This document shows positions 35,467 to 45,617 of a stretch of DNA of 64,000 bases, piece by piece. The position numbers were made by a program, and so were the translations under genes. The notes beneath the pieces are model-generated. The model saw nothing but the letters and a program-made list of their open reading frames with translations, had not been told where the DNA came from and made no database searches. The stretch's first letter is position 1; every line of letters starts with the position of its first letter. The stretch comes from Wukongibacter sp050859025 (GTDB lineage: Bacteria > Bacillota > Clostridia > Peptostreptococcales > Caminicellaceae): the NCBI RefSeq assembly GCF_050859025.1, contig NZ_CP138200.1, positions 1,860,001 to 1,924,000 on the forward strand. Reading direction: 5' to 3'.

Positions 35467-36280
35467 ATGGATTGCCTGTCCCTATATGGTATGGATGATA
35501 ATATTTATAGTTGTTCCCATAATTTTAGTATTATCCTATAGTATAACCTTTAAGGAGAACTCGGGATTATCTTTTACACTAGAAAACTATAAACGATTTT
35601 TTGACCCATTATATCTTAATGTTTTGGTGCATTCTATTAATTTGGCACTGATTAGTACCCTAATATGCTTAGTTTTAGGCTATCCGATGGCTATGATTAT
35701 AGCTAAATCACCAATTCGTTATAGAAATATTTTGGTAATGCTTTTTGTGATTCCCATGTGGATGAACTTTTTACTTAGAACCTATGCGTGGATGAGTCTT
35801 TTAGAACGTAGCGGACTAATAAATAAATTACTAACTTTATTGCACTTACCAACACTAAATATTATGTATACTAATGGAGCTGTAGTTCTAGGGATGGTAT
35901 ATAACTTTTTACCCTTTATGGTGCTGCCAATATACTCTGTACTTATTAAAATAGATAATAGCTTGATTGAGGCTGCACAGGATTTGGGTGCAGATGAGTC
36001 GAAAATATTTTTTAAGGTCACTTTTCCACTGAGTCTCCCAGGTGTATATTCAGGGATTGTGATGGTATTTATGCCTGCCATTACAACCTTTGTAATCTCA
36101 CGTTTACTTGGGGGCGGTCAATTCACTTTGATTGGAAACTTGATTGAACAACAGTTTCTGAGTACAGGAGACTGGAACTTTGGAAGTGCAATATCTATGC
36201 TAATGCTTGTGCTTATATTATTTAGCTCGGCTATTATGGGTAAATATGATAAGGATAAGGAGGGTGTTGGTCTATGGTAG
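35456..36280 (+). CDS. potB: Spermidine/putrescine ABC transporter permease PotB
   Basis: A 274-residue membrane protein with six spans. It has FVIPMWMNFLLRTYAW and the EAA loop LIEAAQDLGADESKIFFKVTFPLSLPG, which docks on the ATPase. It overlaps the end of potA by 11 bases and the start of potC by 7, so translation is coupled. Confidence 0.95.
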   Translation: MKNKWIACPYMVWMIIFIVVPIILVLSYSITFKENSGLSFTLENYKRFFDPLYLNVLVHSINLALISTLICLVLGYPMAMIIAKSPIRYRNILVMLFVIPMWMNFLLRTYAWMSLLERSGLINKLLTLLHLPTLNIMYTNGAVVLGMVYNFLPFMVLPIYSVLIKIDNSLIEAAQDLGADESKIFFKVTFPLSLPGVYSGIVMVFMPAITTFVISRLLGGGQFTLIGNLIEQQFLSTGDWNFGSAISMLMLVLILFSSAIMGKYDKDKEGVGLW

Positions 36281-37053
36281 GTCGCTCTATTAAAAGATTT
36301 TATAGTTTTTCGATTTATCTATTTCTATATGCACCTATTCTTATTTTGATAGTATTTTCATTTAATGATTCGCGTTCTAGGGGAAGCTGGGGCGGTTTCA
36401 CATTAAAGTGGTATAAGGCATTGTTTTCTGATTCACAAATAATGTCTGCGCTTTACTATACTGTTGCTATTGCAGTTGCATCTTCAATAATTGCTACAAT
36501 CATTGGAACGGCAGCAGCTATAGGTATATATCAAATGAAAAGAAAGCAAAAAAGTGTCATTATGAATTTGACCTATATACCCGTACTGAATGCTGATATT
36601 GTTACGGGGATTTCCTTAATGATTCTTTTTATCTTCATTAGGCTTCAATTAGGCTTCTTAACACTGCTCATAGCCCATGTCACATTTAATATTCCATATG
36701 TGATTTTGTCAGTGTTACCTAAGCTAAAGCAGTTGGATAATAATTTATATGAGGCGGCATTGGATCTTGGAGCTACACCCTCATATGCACTATGGAAGGT
36801 TATAATACCGGAGATTATGCCTGGAATTATTACTGGAGGATTGCTAGCCTTTACCCTTTCAATAGATGATTTTGTTATAAGCTTCTTTACAACGGGTTCT
36901 GGAGTCTCGAATTTATCTATAACTATTTATTCAATGGCAAGAAGGGGAATAAAGCCTCAAATAAATGCCCTATCGACTATTATGTTTATTACTGTTTTGG
37001 CCCTGCTTTTGATAATTAATTTTAGAACAAATAGAAAGGAAAATGCAATATGA
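36274..37053 (+). CDS. potC: Spermidine/putrescine ABC transporter permease PotC
   Basis: A 259-residue membrane protein with six spans, YAPILILIVFSFNDSR near the N-terminus and the EAA loop LYEAALDLGATPSYALWKVIIPEIMPG. The substrate-specific block LSIDDFVISFFTTG is typical of PotC. It overlaps both potB and potD. Confidence 0.95.
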   Translation: MVGRSIKRFYSFSIYLFLYAPILILIVFSFNDSRSRGSWGGFTLKWYKALFSDSQIMSALYYTVAIAVASSIIATIIGTAAAIGIYQMKRKQKSVIMNLTYIPVLNADIVTGISLMILFIFIRLQLGFLTLLIAHVTFNIPYVILSVLPKLKQLDNNLYEAALDLGATPSYALWKVIIPEIMPGIITGGLLAFTLSIDDFVISFFTTGSGVSNLSITIYSMARRGIKPQINALSTIMFITVLALLLIINFRTNRKENAI

Positions 37054-38099
37054 AAAATTTAATTAAAAAAACTGTTATGATTTCTTTTGTTTTGATTATG
37101 CTTTTATCTCTTGCAGCCTGTGGAGGAGAAAAAAAGGTCACAATTAATGTTTACAACTGGGGAGATTACATAGATGAATCAGTAATCGGTGAATTTGAAG
37201 AAAAATATGGGATTAATGTTAACTATGAAGTTTATGATACAAATGAGGCGATGTACCAAAAAATAAAGCCTGGTGCAGTTAAGTATGACGTAGCAATACC
37301 ATCGGATTATATGATTAGTAAAATGATTAAGGAAGACATGCTTCATAAGATTGATTTCAATAATATACCTAACTATAAATATATAGATGACAATTTTAAA
37401 GATCTTGAGTACGATCCTACTAATGAGTACTCAGTACCATATATGTGGGGAACTGTGGGTATATTGTATAATAGGACTATGGTTAAAGAACCTGTAGAGA
37501 GCTGGGATATATTATGGGATGAGAAATATAAGAAGCAGATTCTCATGCAGGATAGTCAAAGAGAGACAATAGGTGTTGCACTTCAAAAACTAAGATATTC
37601 ATTAAATACAAGGAAGTTGGAGGAATTAGAAGAAGCTAAATTAGAGCTTATTAAACAAAAACCTTTAGTACTTGCCTATGTTGTTGATGAAGTAAAGGAT
37701 AAAATGATAAGCGGAGAAGCAGCTTTAGCTGTAGTTTGGGCTGGAGATGCTGTGACTATGATGGAAGCTAATCCAGATTTAGATTATGCTGTGCCAAAGG
37801 AAGGTAGCAATTTCTTTGTTGATGGCATGGTTATACCCAAGATTTCAAAGCATAAAAAAGAAGCTGAATTATTTATAAATTTTATGTGTGAAACAGAGAT
37901 TGCTCTTAAAAACACTAGCTATATAGGATATTCAACTCCTCATACTGAGGCAAAGAAAATGCTAGATAAGGAGGTTGCAAATAATCCAGTGGCTTATCCA
38001 AGTGACGAAGTTCTTAAAAGCTGCGAGGTATATAGAGACCTAGAGGATATGATAAAGGTATATGACCGAATTTGGACTGAAGTAAAGGCGGCAAAATAA
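37050..38099 (+). CDS. potD: Spermidine/putrescine-binding lipoprotein PotD
   Basis: A 349-residue lipoprotein with signal ending LAAC. The mature part has INVYNWGDYIDESVI, YDVAIPSDYMISKM and VPYMWGTVGILYN, and WAGDAVTMM near the ligand site, as in PotD/PotF. Trp and acidic residues that hold the polyamine are present. It overlaps potC by four bases and ends the operon. Confidence 0.95.
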   Translation: MKNLIKKTVMISFVLIMLLSLAACGGEKKVTINVYNWGDYIDESVIGEFEEKYGINVNYEVYDTNEAMYQKIKPGAVKYDVAIPSDYMISKMIKEDMLHKIDFNNIPNYKYIDDNFKDLEYDPTNEYSVPYMWGTVGILYNRTMVKEPVESWDILWDEKYKKQILMQDSQRETIGVALQKLRYSLNTRKLEELEEAKLELIKQKPLVLAYVVDEVKDKMISGEAALAVVWAGDAVTMMEANPDLDYAVPKEGSNFFVDGMVIPKISKHKKEAELFINFMCETEIALKNTSYIGYSTPHTEAKKMLDKEVANNPVAYPSDEVLKSCEVYRDLEDMIKVYDRIWTEVKAAK

Positions 38100-38111
38100 G
38101 TAGAGAAATAT

Positions 38112-38155
38112 ATCGAAGCTTTTTCATGTGATGTGATAGAGCTTCGATTTTTTTA
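38112..38155 (+). terminator. Intrinsic terminator after potD
   Basis: Perfect ATCGAAGCT / AGCTTCGAT stem with a 19-base loop and seven T. The next 400 bases up to the cation transporter hold no recognised gene or site. Confidence 0.8.
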
Positions 38156-38552
38156 TAATACATAGGAAATTATGTATAGATTTATAGTTTTTGTTATGTA
38201 TTTCAATAAAGTTCAATTTGAGAATCTCTATAAAAAACCTTGCCTTTTATTGCGAAAAATAATGTTTACTTAGAGAGTTATATTTTAAAATCTATCTGGA
38301 AAAATTAGTAATTGATATCTCTATATAGAAAAATACAAAATTGATTTTAATAAAATTCATTATCAAGTGATAACTAATATTTTTTTAGGTAAAAGCATTG
38401 AAAAACTTGATAACTCGGTTTATAATATAATATGTAATTGGACGATACTATTATCAATTGAAAAGGTAAAAAATGTGATTTTGTCCTAATAATACAGAAT
38501 TACATTGTATATAGATAGAATAATTAATACATATTATTTACGAGGTGAAATA

Positions 38553-39431
38553 ATGAAGAGTGAAGAAAGGATTAAAATAGCAAATAGAATATCCATAATT
38601 ACGATAGCAGCAAATGTTGTATTATCGGCTGTAAAGATATTTATAGGTTTTATTGGACGAAGTCATGCAATTATTGCCGATGGAATACATTCGCTTTCCG
38701 ATGTTTTTAGTACTGTAGTAGCGTTGATAGGAATAAGACTTGCTAATAAAGAAGAGGATGAAAATCACCCCTATGGACATGAAAAAATTGAACCGGTTAT
38801 GGGAAAAATCCTTGCGAATATATTGCTACTTACAGCTCTGTTCATGGGTTATAGTGGGATAAAGAGTATAATGCAAGGCGATTATACAATACCTGGTAAA
38901 ATAACCATATATGCTGCGATTTTTTCTATAATAGTTAAGGAGTGGATGTATAGATATACGGTAATAGGAGCAAAAAAAATAGAAAGTTCAGCCCTTCTTG
39001 CCGACGCTTGGCATCACCGTACTGATGCCCTGTCCTCTATAGGCAGTTTAGTTGGGGTTACTGGAGCTATATTAGGATATGCAATATTAGACTCTATAGC
39101 TGCTATTGTTATAAGTATATTTGTGGCAAAGGTTGCCATTGATATTTATCTTAAATCTGTTAAGGAATTGATTGATTCAGCAGCTGATGGGGATACCATA
39201 GATGAAATTAAGAAAATAATACATAGAACTGAAGGCGTTATTGATATAGATAATTTAAAGACTAGAATTCATGCGAATAAGCTATATGTTGATGTTGAAA
39301 TATCAGTTGATAGGGGCTTAACGGTATCACAAGCCCATGATATTGCTGAAAATGTTCATAATAAGATTGAGAATGATATGAAAAAGGTAAAGCATTGTAT
39401 GGTTCATGTTAATCCCTGTGATGATAAGTAG
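38553..39431 (+). CDS. Cation diffusion facilitator family transporter
   Basis: A 292-residue CDF transporter exporting divalent metals (Zn, Fe, Mn or similar) against protons. It has six spans, the metal-site motif HSLSDVFST in span II with DENHPYGHEK in the loop, the partner AWHHRTDALSS in span V, and a cytoplasmic domain ending HCMVHVNPC. The ATG at 38553 has GAGGTGA just upstream; a longer frame lacks a site. The metal cannot be told from sequence; the HxxxD pair is compatible with Zn. Confidence 0.93.
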   Translation: MKSEERIKIANRISIITIAANVVLSAVKIFIGFIGRSHAIIADGIHSLSDVFSTVVALIGIRLANKEEDENHPYGHEKIEPVMGKILANILLLTALFMGYSGIKSIMQGDYTIPGKITIYAAIFSIIVKEWMYRYTVIGAKKIESSALLADAWHHRTDALSSIGSLVGVTGAILGYAILDSIAAIVISIFVAKVAIDIYLKSVKELIDSAADGDTIDEIKKIIHRTEGVIDIDNLKTRIHANKLYVDVEISVDRGLTVSQAHDIAENVHNKIENDMKKVKHCMVHVNPCDDK

Positions 39432-39479
39432 ACTAGAAGCTTTTATAATAATACAAAAATTTATTTAGAAATAGTCATT

Positions 39480-39512
39480 GCTGAATCCATAGTTTACTTC
39501 TATGAGTTCAGC
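39480..39512 (+). terminator. Weak terminator after the cation transporter gene
   Basis: GCTGAA-CCATAG pairs with CTATG-TTCAGC with small bulges; the T-tract after it is short. Confidence 0.5.
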
Positions 39513-39624
39513 CTTTATATTTTACAAAATCTTAAAATTTTATTACAAATATGAATTTGTATATTAAATAATAGTAAAAAAATATAAAATTAATATGTAT
39601 AAAATAATGATAGGAGGGGTATTT

Positions 39625-41937
39625 ATGCATAGAAGAAAGTCTATTGCATTAGTGATTTCCTTAATGCTTGTGTTAAGTATGATTGTACCAGCCTTTGCAG
39701 CTGTAGATACGGTTGTTGAAGAAAAGGCAGTTAAGGTAGTAGAGAGTGTAAATGCTGATATGGAACAGAAAAAGAAAGAAGCAAAAATATCAAAGGATCA
39801 GGCCATAGAAATAGCTAAGAGAACATTAAAAGAATACTTAAACTATGAGATTGATGAAAAAAATTTTGAATCAAGGATAGAGTTTAGAGAAGATTATTCA
39901 GATATAAAAGAATATGTATGGTCTATAGATTGGTATATGCATAATGAAAAGAAAAATGTAAATATAGATGTACGGATTAATGCCAATGATGGCAAGGTTA
40001 GAACAATAGGTAAGCATGAATATAATAGTGATGATGCTGAGCCGACTATAGCTCAAATAACTAGGGATGAGGCTCAGGTTATAGCTGATGAATTTGTAAA
40101 AAGAGTAAACCCTAAAGAATACAAAGAAGTTGAGCTAGAAGACTATGAGGTGCCTATTATATACAGAGGCAGCACAGAGTATAGCTTTGTATATATAAGA
40201 CAGGTAAATGGTGTTCCCTTTAGTCGAAATTCTATACGAGTTGAGGTAGATGGAAAAAACTCAGAAGTTATAGGATACAGTTATAGTTGGGATAATGATA
40301 TAGAATTCATGGACCTTGAAGGAGTTATAGACAAAAAAAAGGCAGAACAGGTCCTAAGAGATAATGTTGATATGGATTTAAAATATATGTCAAATAGAAA
40401 TGCATATGATTACAATGATGAGAGAGTTAAGGAAATAAAGCTTGTATACAATCCAAAGTTTAAGAATGGCTATTTTGTTGATGCTAAAGAGGGTGCTATA
40501 CTTGATTATAGTGGAAGGTCAGTTAAAGAAGAGAAGGTTAAGGATATAACAGATGAAAGAAAGGAAGAAATATTTAAGAACGCTAAAAAGGTTACAAAGC
40601 AGGTTAAAGAGATAAGCCAAGAAAGAGCAAATGAAGTTATAGAAAAATACATAGAAGATATATACGGAGAAGGTTATGGAATAGAAAGTCTAAGATATGT
40701 TGAAAACGATGAATATTGGGAAACCAACGGCAAAAAAGCTTGGTCAGCAAGGTTTGAGAAGGGTGACGGTTTTAGAAGAAGTTATGGAGGAAAGATATCT
40801 GTAAACGCTTTGACAGAAGAATTGATATCTGTACAGAGTTATTACGACATTGAAGAGGAAATTGAAGAAGGATTTAAACCAATTATTACTTGGGAGCAGG
40901 GATATGATAAAGCTATTGAGGCTATTGCTAAGTATTTTCCAAATAAGATAAAGGATATAGATACAGAGGTAAAATATACAAAGAGTACACACTACTATAA
41001 TGGTAAGGAAATGCCTGAGACTATGTATTACTACCATTTCCCGAGAAAGGTTAATGGAGTAAATTATTCTGATGATTATATATCTATTGAAGTAGACACT
41101 AAGGAAGGAAATTTAAGAGAAGTAAGAAGCCAATGGAATACTGAAGCTAATTTCCCAGAAACTAAGGGAGTTATAGGTGGGGAAAAGGCTGAAGAAATAT
41201 ACTTTGAAGAAAGTAAGCCAAAGCTTGTTTATATGATGATGAATAAAAACGATGATTACAGAAATCCAGAGTGGGAAGTTAAATTAGTTTATAATATATC
41301 CAATGACTATTTTACAAGTGGTAGTATAGATGCATTTACAGGTAAGTTATTAAACTATTATGGAGAAGAAGTTAGTAGAAAAAATGATAAATTTAAAGAA
41401 ATAATTAAAGGGCACGATGCCGAGAAGGAACTAAGTATACTTGTAACCCAAGGAATAATAAACCCTGACGGATTTGAACTAGAAAAAGAAATAACTATGG
41501 ATGAAGCTATTAAGATGCTTGTCGATGCGAAGGGTTATAGACCTTATATGGTAAGAAATGCTGAAGCTCTTAAATTTAGTAATGTGGCAATAGATGATGA
41601 AAACTATAAGTACCTACAAATGAGTGTTGAATATGGAATATTAGAAAATAAAGAGATTAAGTATAAGGGTGATACCAAGGTTACTAGAGAAGATTTAGCT
41701 GAAATGATAGTAAAATTGCTTGGATACGAGAAGCTAGCCAAGATTGAAGGTATATTTAAGGTATCCTATAAGGATAAAAAGAAGATAAGCGATGAAAAGA
41801 TAGGATATGTAGCTATCTGTGAAGGATTAAAAATTATGAAGGATAATAATGGCAAATTTGAACCAGCAAAAAATGTTACGATGGTAGACATGGCTATAGC
41901 AATTTATAATGCCCTCGGAAATCTTAGAAATAATTAA
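39625..41937 (+). CDS. Secreted YcdB/YcdC-domain protein with C-terminal SLH-like repeats
   Basis: A 770-residue secreted protein. A signal peptide ends PAFAAVD. Repeats of the YcdB/YcdC (PepSY-like) type follow, each opening with a line such as SKDQAIEIAKRTLKEYLNYE and closing with DANDGKV-like turns; at least four are visible between 60 and 600. The end (about 610-770) looks like divergent S-layer homology repeats (ITMDEAIKMLV, VTREDLAEMIVKLLGY, VTMVDMAIAIYNAL) that would bind cell-wall polymer. The ATG at 39625 has GGAGGGG. Such proteins are common in spore formers; the function is unknown. Confidence 0.85.
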   Translation: MHRRKSIALVISLMLVLSMIVPAFAAVDTVVEEKAVKVVESVNADMEQKKKEAKISKDQAIEIAKRTLKEYLNYEIDEKNFESRIEFREDYSDIKEYVWSIDWYMHNEKKNVNIDVRINANDGKVRTIGKHEYNSDDAEPTIAQITRDEAQVIADEFVKRVNPKEYKEVELEDYEVPIIYRGSTEYSFVYIRQVNGVPFSRNSIRVEVDGKNSEVIGYSYSWDNDIEFMDLEGVIDKKKAEQVLRDNVDMDLKYMSNRNAYDYNDERVKEIKLVYNPKFKNGYFVDAKEGAILDYSGRSVKEEKVKDITDERKEEIFKNAKKVTKQVKEISQERANEVIEKYIEDIYGEGYGIESLRYVENDEYWETNGKKAWSARFEKGDGFRRSYGGKISVNALTEELISVQSYYDIEEEIEEGFKPIITWEQGYDKAIEAIAKYFPNKIKDIDTEVKYTKSTHYYNGKEMPETMYYYHFPRKVNGVNYSDDYISIEVDTKEGNLREVRSQWNTEANFPETKGVIGGEKAEEIYFEESKPKLVYMMMNKNDDYRNPEWEVKLVYNISNDYFTSGSIDAFTGKLLNYYGEEVSRKNDKFKEIIKGHDAEKELSILVTQGIINPDGFELEKEITMDEAIKMLVDAKGYRPYMVRNAEALKFSNVAIDDENYKYLQMSVEYGILENKEIKYKGDTKVTREDLAEMIVKLLGYEKLAKIEGIFKVSYKDKKKISDEKIGYVAICEGLKIMKDNNGKFEPAKNVTMVDMAIAIYNALGNLRNN

Positions 41938-41959
41938 AAAAATAAAAAGAATCCTATTG

Positions 41960-41997
41960 AGAATCCTATTGCTTTATAGGATTCTTTTTATTTTTTG
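41960..41997 (+). terminator. Intrinsic terminator after the YcdB-like gene
   Basis: AGAATCCTAT / ATAGGATTCT with a six-base loop and a T-rich tail. Confidence 0.8.
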
Positions 41998-42096
41998 AAA
42001 ACCATAAAATACTAAAAAATTGCTATATAATTGATAAGTATTCTACTAATAATAAATATATGGAGGAATGAAGCTTAAAAAAGGAGATTAAATTAG

Positions 42097-42354
42097 ATGC
42101 AATTAAAAAGGCTTATTGATGAAGGCGAAAGTATAGAAAAAGAATCTTATGGTGGAGATATCTTTAAGGAAAAGAGTAATAGTTGGATGGGTGACAGCAT
42201 TAAATATTTAAGAGATAATTATCCCCAAAGCATTTTAACAAATGACTTTATATCTGAAAGTGAAAAAGCAGATAAAAATTTTCATAATATGGTAGCAATT
42301 TTAAAGGGACTAAAGGATGTAGAAGCTGAGCTTGGATTGCTTGATGAGAAATAA
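42097..42354 (+). CDS. Hypothetical protein, 85 residues
   Basis: A soluble, acidic, probably helical protein with AAGGAG upstream. The middle reads SWMGDSIKYLRDNYPQSIL. I do not recognise a family. It is followed within 25 bases by another small gene, so the two may be a unit. Confidence 0.65.
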   Translation: MQLKRLIDEGESIEKESYGGDIFKEKSNSWMGDSIKYLRDNYPQSILTNDFISESEKADKNFHNMVAILKGLKDVEAELGLLDEK

Positions 42355-42376
42355 ATAATGATAAAGGGTGATCTAA

Positions 42377-42550
42377 TTGAGAAAGAATGAAAGTAATGAT
42401 ACGGAAAGAATTCTTGATGAATATTTTTCTCCTCAAAATATATCTCTGTCTAATAGTAGCGGAATAGGATATAATAGGCTTTTGTCAAGAGATTGTAGAG
42501 TTGAAGGAAATATTAAAAAGTGTAGAGGAGGAGATAGTATAGAATATTAG
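42377..42550 (+). CDS. Hypothetical protein, 57 residues
   Basis: A short frame starting at TTG with AAAGGGTGA about eight bases upstream: RKNESNDTERILDEYFS to a C-terminus with CRVEGNIKKCRGGD. The stop is embedded in the first base of a terminator hairpin, which supports a real transcript ending here. No family recognised; the two Cys residues could bind metal. Confidence 0.55.
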   Translation: MRKNESNDTERILDEYFSPQNISLSNSSGIGYNRLLSRDCRVEGNIKKCRGGDSIEY

Positions 42551-42577
42551 GATGCCATTAAAATAGCATCCTTTTTT
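42550..42577 (+). terminator. Intrinsic terminator after two small genes
   Basis: GGATGC, ten bases, GCATCC, six T. Confidence 0.8.
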
Positions 42578-42667
42578 CTATTTGTAATTGCACTCTATAT
42601 AAATAAAAAATAGATATTGTTCAACGGGTATTAGAAGGTATATAATAGGGACGGAGGTGCTTTTGAG

Positions 42668-43498
42668 ATGATAAAAGAATGGGAGTTAAGATATTTAATA
42701 CATAATGGTAAAGTTCACTCTGTAGAAGAAATAGATATGGAAAATAAGCCTAAAAAAATATCTGTTTACGAAGTAATAAGGATAATAGATGGTATACCTC
42801 TATATCTTGAAGAACATATAGAAAGACTTAGAAGATCCTGTGAGCTTCTTGATGTAAAGATAAATAAGACAGATAAAGAATTAGTTAATGAGATAATGAA
42901 GTTGATAGAAATCAATGAAGGATACAATTTAAATATAAAAATTTTATGCAGTGGTATAGAAGAAAAGATTGATGATATATATCTATATTATATAAAGAGT
43001 TACTATCCACCTAGATCAATTTATGAAGAGGGTATACATACTATCCTTTATAAAAGTGAGAGAGAAAATCCTAATGCAAAGACATATAATAAGCAGCTCA
43101 GAGAAAGAATAAACGAAGAATTGAAGAAAAGAAATGCTTTTGAAGCTCTTTTGGTAAATAGTAATGGAGGAATTACTGAAGGAAGTAGATCAAATGTTTT
43201 TTTTGTAAGAAACAATACACTTTTCACATCTCCACCAAGTGAGGTATTACTTGGTGTAACAAGAACTAAAATAATTGAGCTGTGTAGAGCAAATGAAATA
43301 GCAATTATTGAAAAGGAAGTATTATCCCAAGACTTAAAAGAATATGACGGAGCCTTCATAACGGGAACGTCAACAAATGTTCTTCCTATAAATACTATAG
43401 GAGATATAAAGATTAATTCATGTCAGAATGATCTTATCATTAGAGTTATGAAGATATATGAAAAAGATAAAGATAACTATATAAAGCAAAAAAGTTAA
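42668..43498 (+). CDS. Class IV PLP aminotransferase/lyase (IlvE/PabC/Dat family)
   Basis: A 276-residue fold-type IV enzyme. It has KKISVYEVIRIIDGIPLYLEEHIERL near the start, the PLP Lys in NAKTYNKQLRERI, ALLVNSNGGITEGSRSNVFFV (with the Glu that contacts the PLP ring) and FITGTSTNVLPI. Candidates are aminodeoxychorismate lyase, D-amino acid or branched-chain aminotransferase; sequence by eye does not decide. No pabAB gene is adjacent. Confidence 0.88.
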   Translation: MIKEWELRYLIHNGKVHSVEEIDMENKPKKISVYEVIRIIDGIPLYLEEHIERLRRSCELLDVKINKTDKELVNEIMKLIEINEGYNLNIKILCSGIEEKIDDIYLYYIKSYYPPRSIYEEGIHTILYKSERENPNAKTYNKQLRERINEELKKRNAFEALLVNSNGGITEGSRSNVFFVRNNTLFTSPPSEVLLGVTRTKIIELCRANEIAIIEKEVLSQDLKEYDGAFITGTSTNVLPINTIGDIKINSCQNDLIIRVMKIYEKDKDNYIKQKS

Positions 43499-43622
43499 GA
43501 AATATATGTGTTAATGAAGAGTTTCAAATTTAAATAGGCACAGATAATTTTTTATGCCTATATGAAAAATTTAACTTATATATATAAATTAAACATTAGT
43601 ATAGTAAGAAGGAGATGATTTA

Positions 43623-44846
43623 ATGAAAAAATTAGTAGACAGGTTTATGGAGTATGTAAAGATAGATACGAAATCTGATCCTTGTTCAGATTTATGTCCA
43701 ACTACTGAGAAACAATTTGATCTTGCTAAAATACTTGTAAAGGAACTTGAAGAACTTGGCTTGAAGGATATTAGCTTAGATGAGAATTGCTATGTAATGG
43801 CTACCCTGCCATCTAATACTGATAAGAATATTCCAAAGCTAGGATTCATAGCCCATATGGATACTAGTCCTGATATGACAGGTAAAAATGTAGCTCCTAA
43901 AATAGTTGAGAATTATGATGGCGGTGACATTGTGTTAAATAAAGAAAAAAATATTATTTTATCACCAAGGGATTTTCCAGAACTTAAGAATTACATGGGA
44001 GAAGATATAATTACTACAGATGGTAATACGCTCTTAGGAGCCGATGATAAGGCTGGTATAGCGGAGATAATGACTGCCATAGAGTATCTTGTAAACAATC
44101 CAGAGTTAAAGCATGGAACTATAAAAGTAGGATTTACTCCCGATGAAGAAGTAGGGAATGGAGCAGACAAATTTGATGTTAAGAAATTTGATGCAGATAT
44201 TGCATATACCGTAGATGGTAGTGAAATCGGAGAACTTGAATATGAAAACTTTAATGCGGCTTATGCCAAGGTAAAGATAAATGGAAGAAACGTCCATCCA
44301 GGATCTGCAAAGAATAAAATGATTAATTCCATATCAATAGCTATGGAATTTGACTCTATGATTCCTGCTAATCAAGTTCCTGAACATACCGAGGGATATG
44401 AAGGTTTTTATCACTTGCACGATATTAGCGGAAGTGTAGAGGAAACAACTTTAGAGTATATTATTAGGGATCACGATAGAGAAAAGTTTGAAGAAAAGAA
44501 GAAAAGAATAGAGAAAATTGTAGACTATTTAAATTGTAGCATTGGAGCAGGAACTATAGAACTAGATATGGAGGACCAATATTACAATATGAAGGGGCAA
44601 ATAGAACCCGTTATCCATATAGTAGAAACTGCTAAAAGAGCTATGGAAGAAGTTGGAGTTAAGCCTATTATCAAACCTATAAGGGGAGGGACTGATGGAG
44701 CGAGACTATCATATATGGGATTGCCGTGCCCTAATCTCTTTACTGGAGGCCACAATTTTCATGGTAAGTTTGAATATATTCCTATAGGATCCATAAAAAA
44801 ATCAGTTGAGGTTATACTTAAAATAATTGAGCTTTATGGTGAGTAG
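43623..44846 (+). CDS. pepT: Peptidase T (tripeptide aminopeptidase)
   Basis: A 407-residue M20 zinc aminopeptidase. The metal site is built by FIAHMDTSPD, LLGADDKAGIAEIM and TPDEEVGNGAD (with the catalytic Glu), a later Asp in TVDGSE and the final GGHNFHGKFEYIP. Length and block order match PepT. It cleaves the N-terminal residue from tripeptides in the cytoplasm. GGAGAT precedes the ATG. Confidence 0.95.
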   Translation: MKKLVDRFMEYVKIDTKSDPCSDLCPTTEKQFDLAKILVKELEELGLKDISLDENCYVMATLPSNTDKNIPKLGFIAHMDTSPDMTGKNVAPKIVENYDGGDIVLNKEKNIILSPRDFPELKNYMGEDIITTDGNTLLGADDKAGIAEIMTAIEYLVNNPELKHGTIKVGFTPDEEVGNGADKFDVKKFDADIAYTVDGSEIGELEYENFNAAYAKVKINGRNVHPGSAKNKMINSISIAMEFDSMIPANQVPEHTEGYEGFYHLHDISGSVEETTLEYIIRDHDREKFEEKKKRIEKIVDYLNCSIGAGTIELDMEDQYYNMKGQIEPVIHIVETAKRAMEEVGVKPIIKPIRGGTDGARLSYMGLPCPNLFTGGHNFHGKFEYIPIGSIKKSVEVILKIIELYGE

Positions 44847-44878
44847 ACTAAAGGAATTAGCCTAGAAATTAAGCCACA

Positions 44879-44922
44879 GGGTGTCTTAGGATAACGTAGA
44901 AATGCGTCATTTTGAGACACCT
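44879..44922 (+). terminator. Hairpin after pepT (dispersed type)
   Basis: GGGTGTCTTAGGATAACG pairs with CGTCATTTTGAGACACC, followed by TATTTT. Related to hairpins at 14783 and 47251. Confidence 0.55.
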
Positions 44923-45017
44923 ATTTTCTTTTGTTGGATCATACCTAATATTAACAAGTAATGATATAATGTAAGATATAAATAAGAAATCATCAACTAA
45001 AAAAGGAGCAAGGTTTT

Positions 45018-45512
45018 ATGGTTTTTCAGACGCTAAATACATATGTTGACTATATTGACAAAGCTGATTTTCAAAAAATAGCGGACATATATAATTCTAA
45101 CAGGAAATTTTTAGAGGTTCATATGGGTAAAGATTCTGTTGAGGTACAGTGGGTTAAGAGCGAGATAGAAGAAATGAAAGGTATGGGATTTAAATCTTGT
45201 AAAATTGTTTCAAAGGATAAGAATGAAATTATAGGATTTCTTGATTTCAAGGTAAAAGAGACTGGTTATCTTTCCCTTCTTATGATACATAGTGATTTTA
45301 GGTGTAGAGGCCTTGGATATGAAGTTTATAATGGACTAGAAGTTTATATGAAAGAAAAAGCTTCAGAATCTATAAGAATTGACGTTGTTATTGGTTATAG
45401 TGAAAATGTTACTAAGTTTTGGTCGAATCAGGGCTTTAAAATTGTAGATGAAATTAATCTAAATTGGGGAGAAAAGGAATTACCTGCGGTTGTCATGAAA
45501 AAGGCAATATGA
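45018..45512 (+). CDS. GNAT family N-acetyltransferase
   Basis: A 164-residue acetyltransferase. The acetyl-CoA motif is in LLMIHSDFRCRGLGYEVYNGL, and KFWSNQGFKIVDE is the usual C-terminal block. The substrate is unknown. After the TGA stop the same frame stays open for 22 more codons (WSDNIWDERFTLLKTTDEIEF) to a TAA, so the stop may be a recent nonsense mutation of a longer protein. Confidence 0.85.
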   Translation: MVFQTLNTYVDYIDKADFQKIADIYNSNRKFLEVHMGKDSVEVQWVKSEIEEMKGMGFKSCKIVSKDKNEIIGFLDFKVKETGYLSLLMIHSDFRCRGLGYEVYNGLEVYMKEKASESIRIDVVIGYSENVTKFWSNQGFKIVDEINLNWGEKELPAVVMKKAI

Positions 45513-45617
45513 AGATGGAGTGATAATATTTGGGATGAAAGGTTTACATTATTAAAAACAACTGATGAGATAGAGTTTTAAATTAGTAACACAATAATTT
45601 TTAGGGGGGAAATTAAT

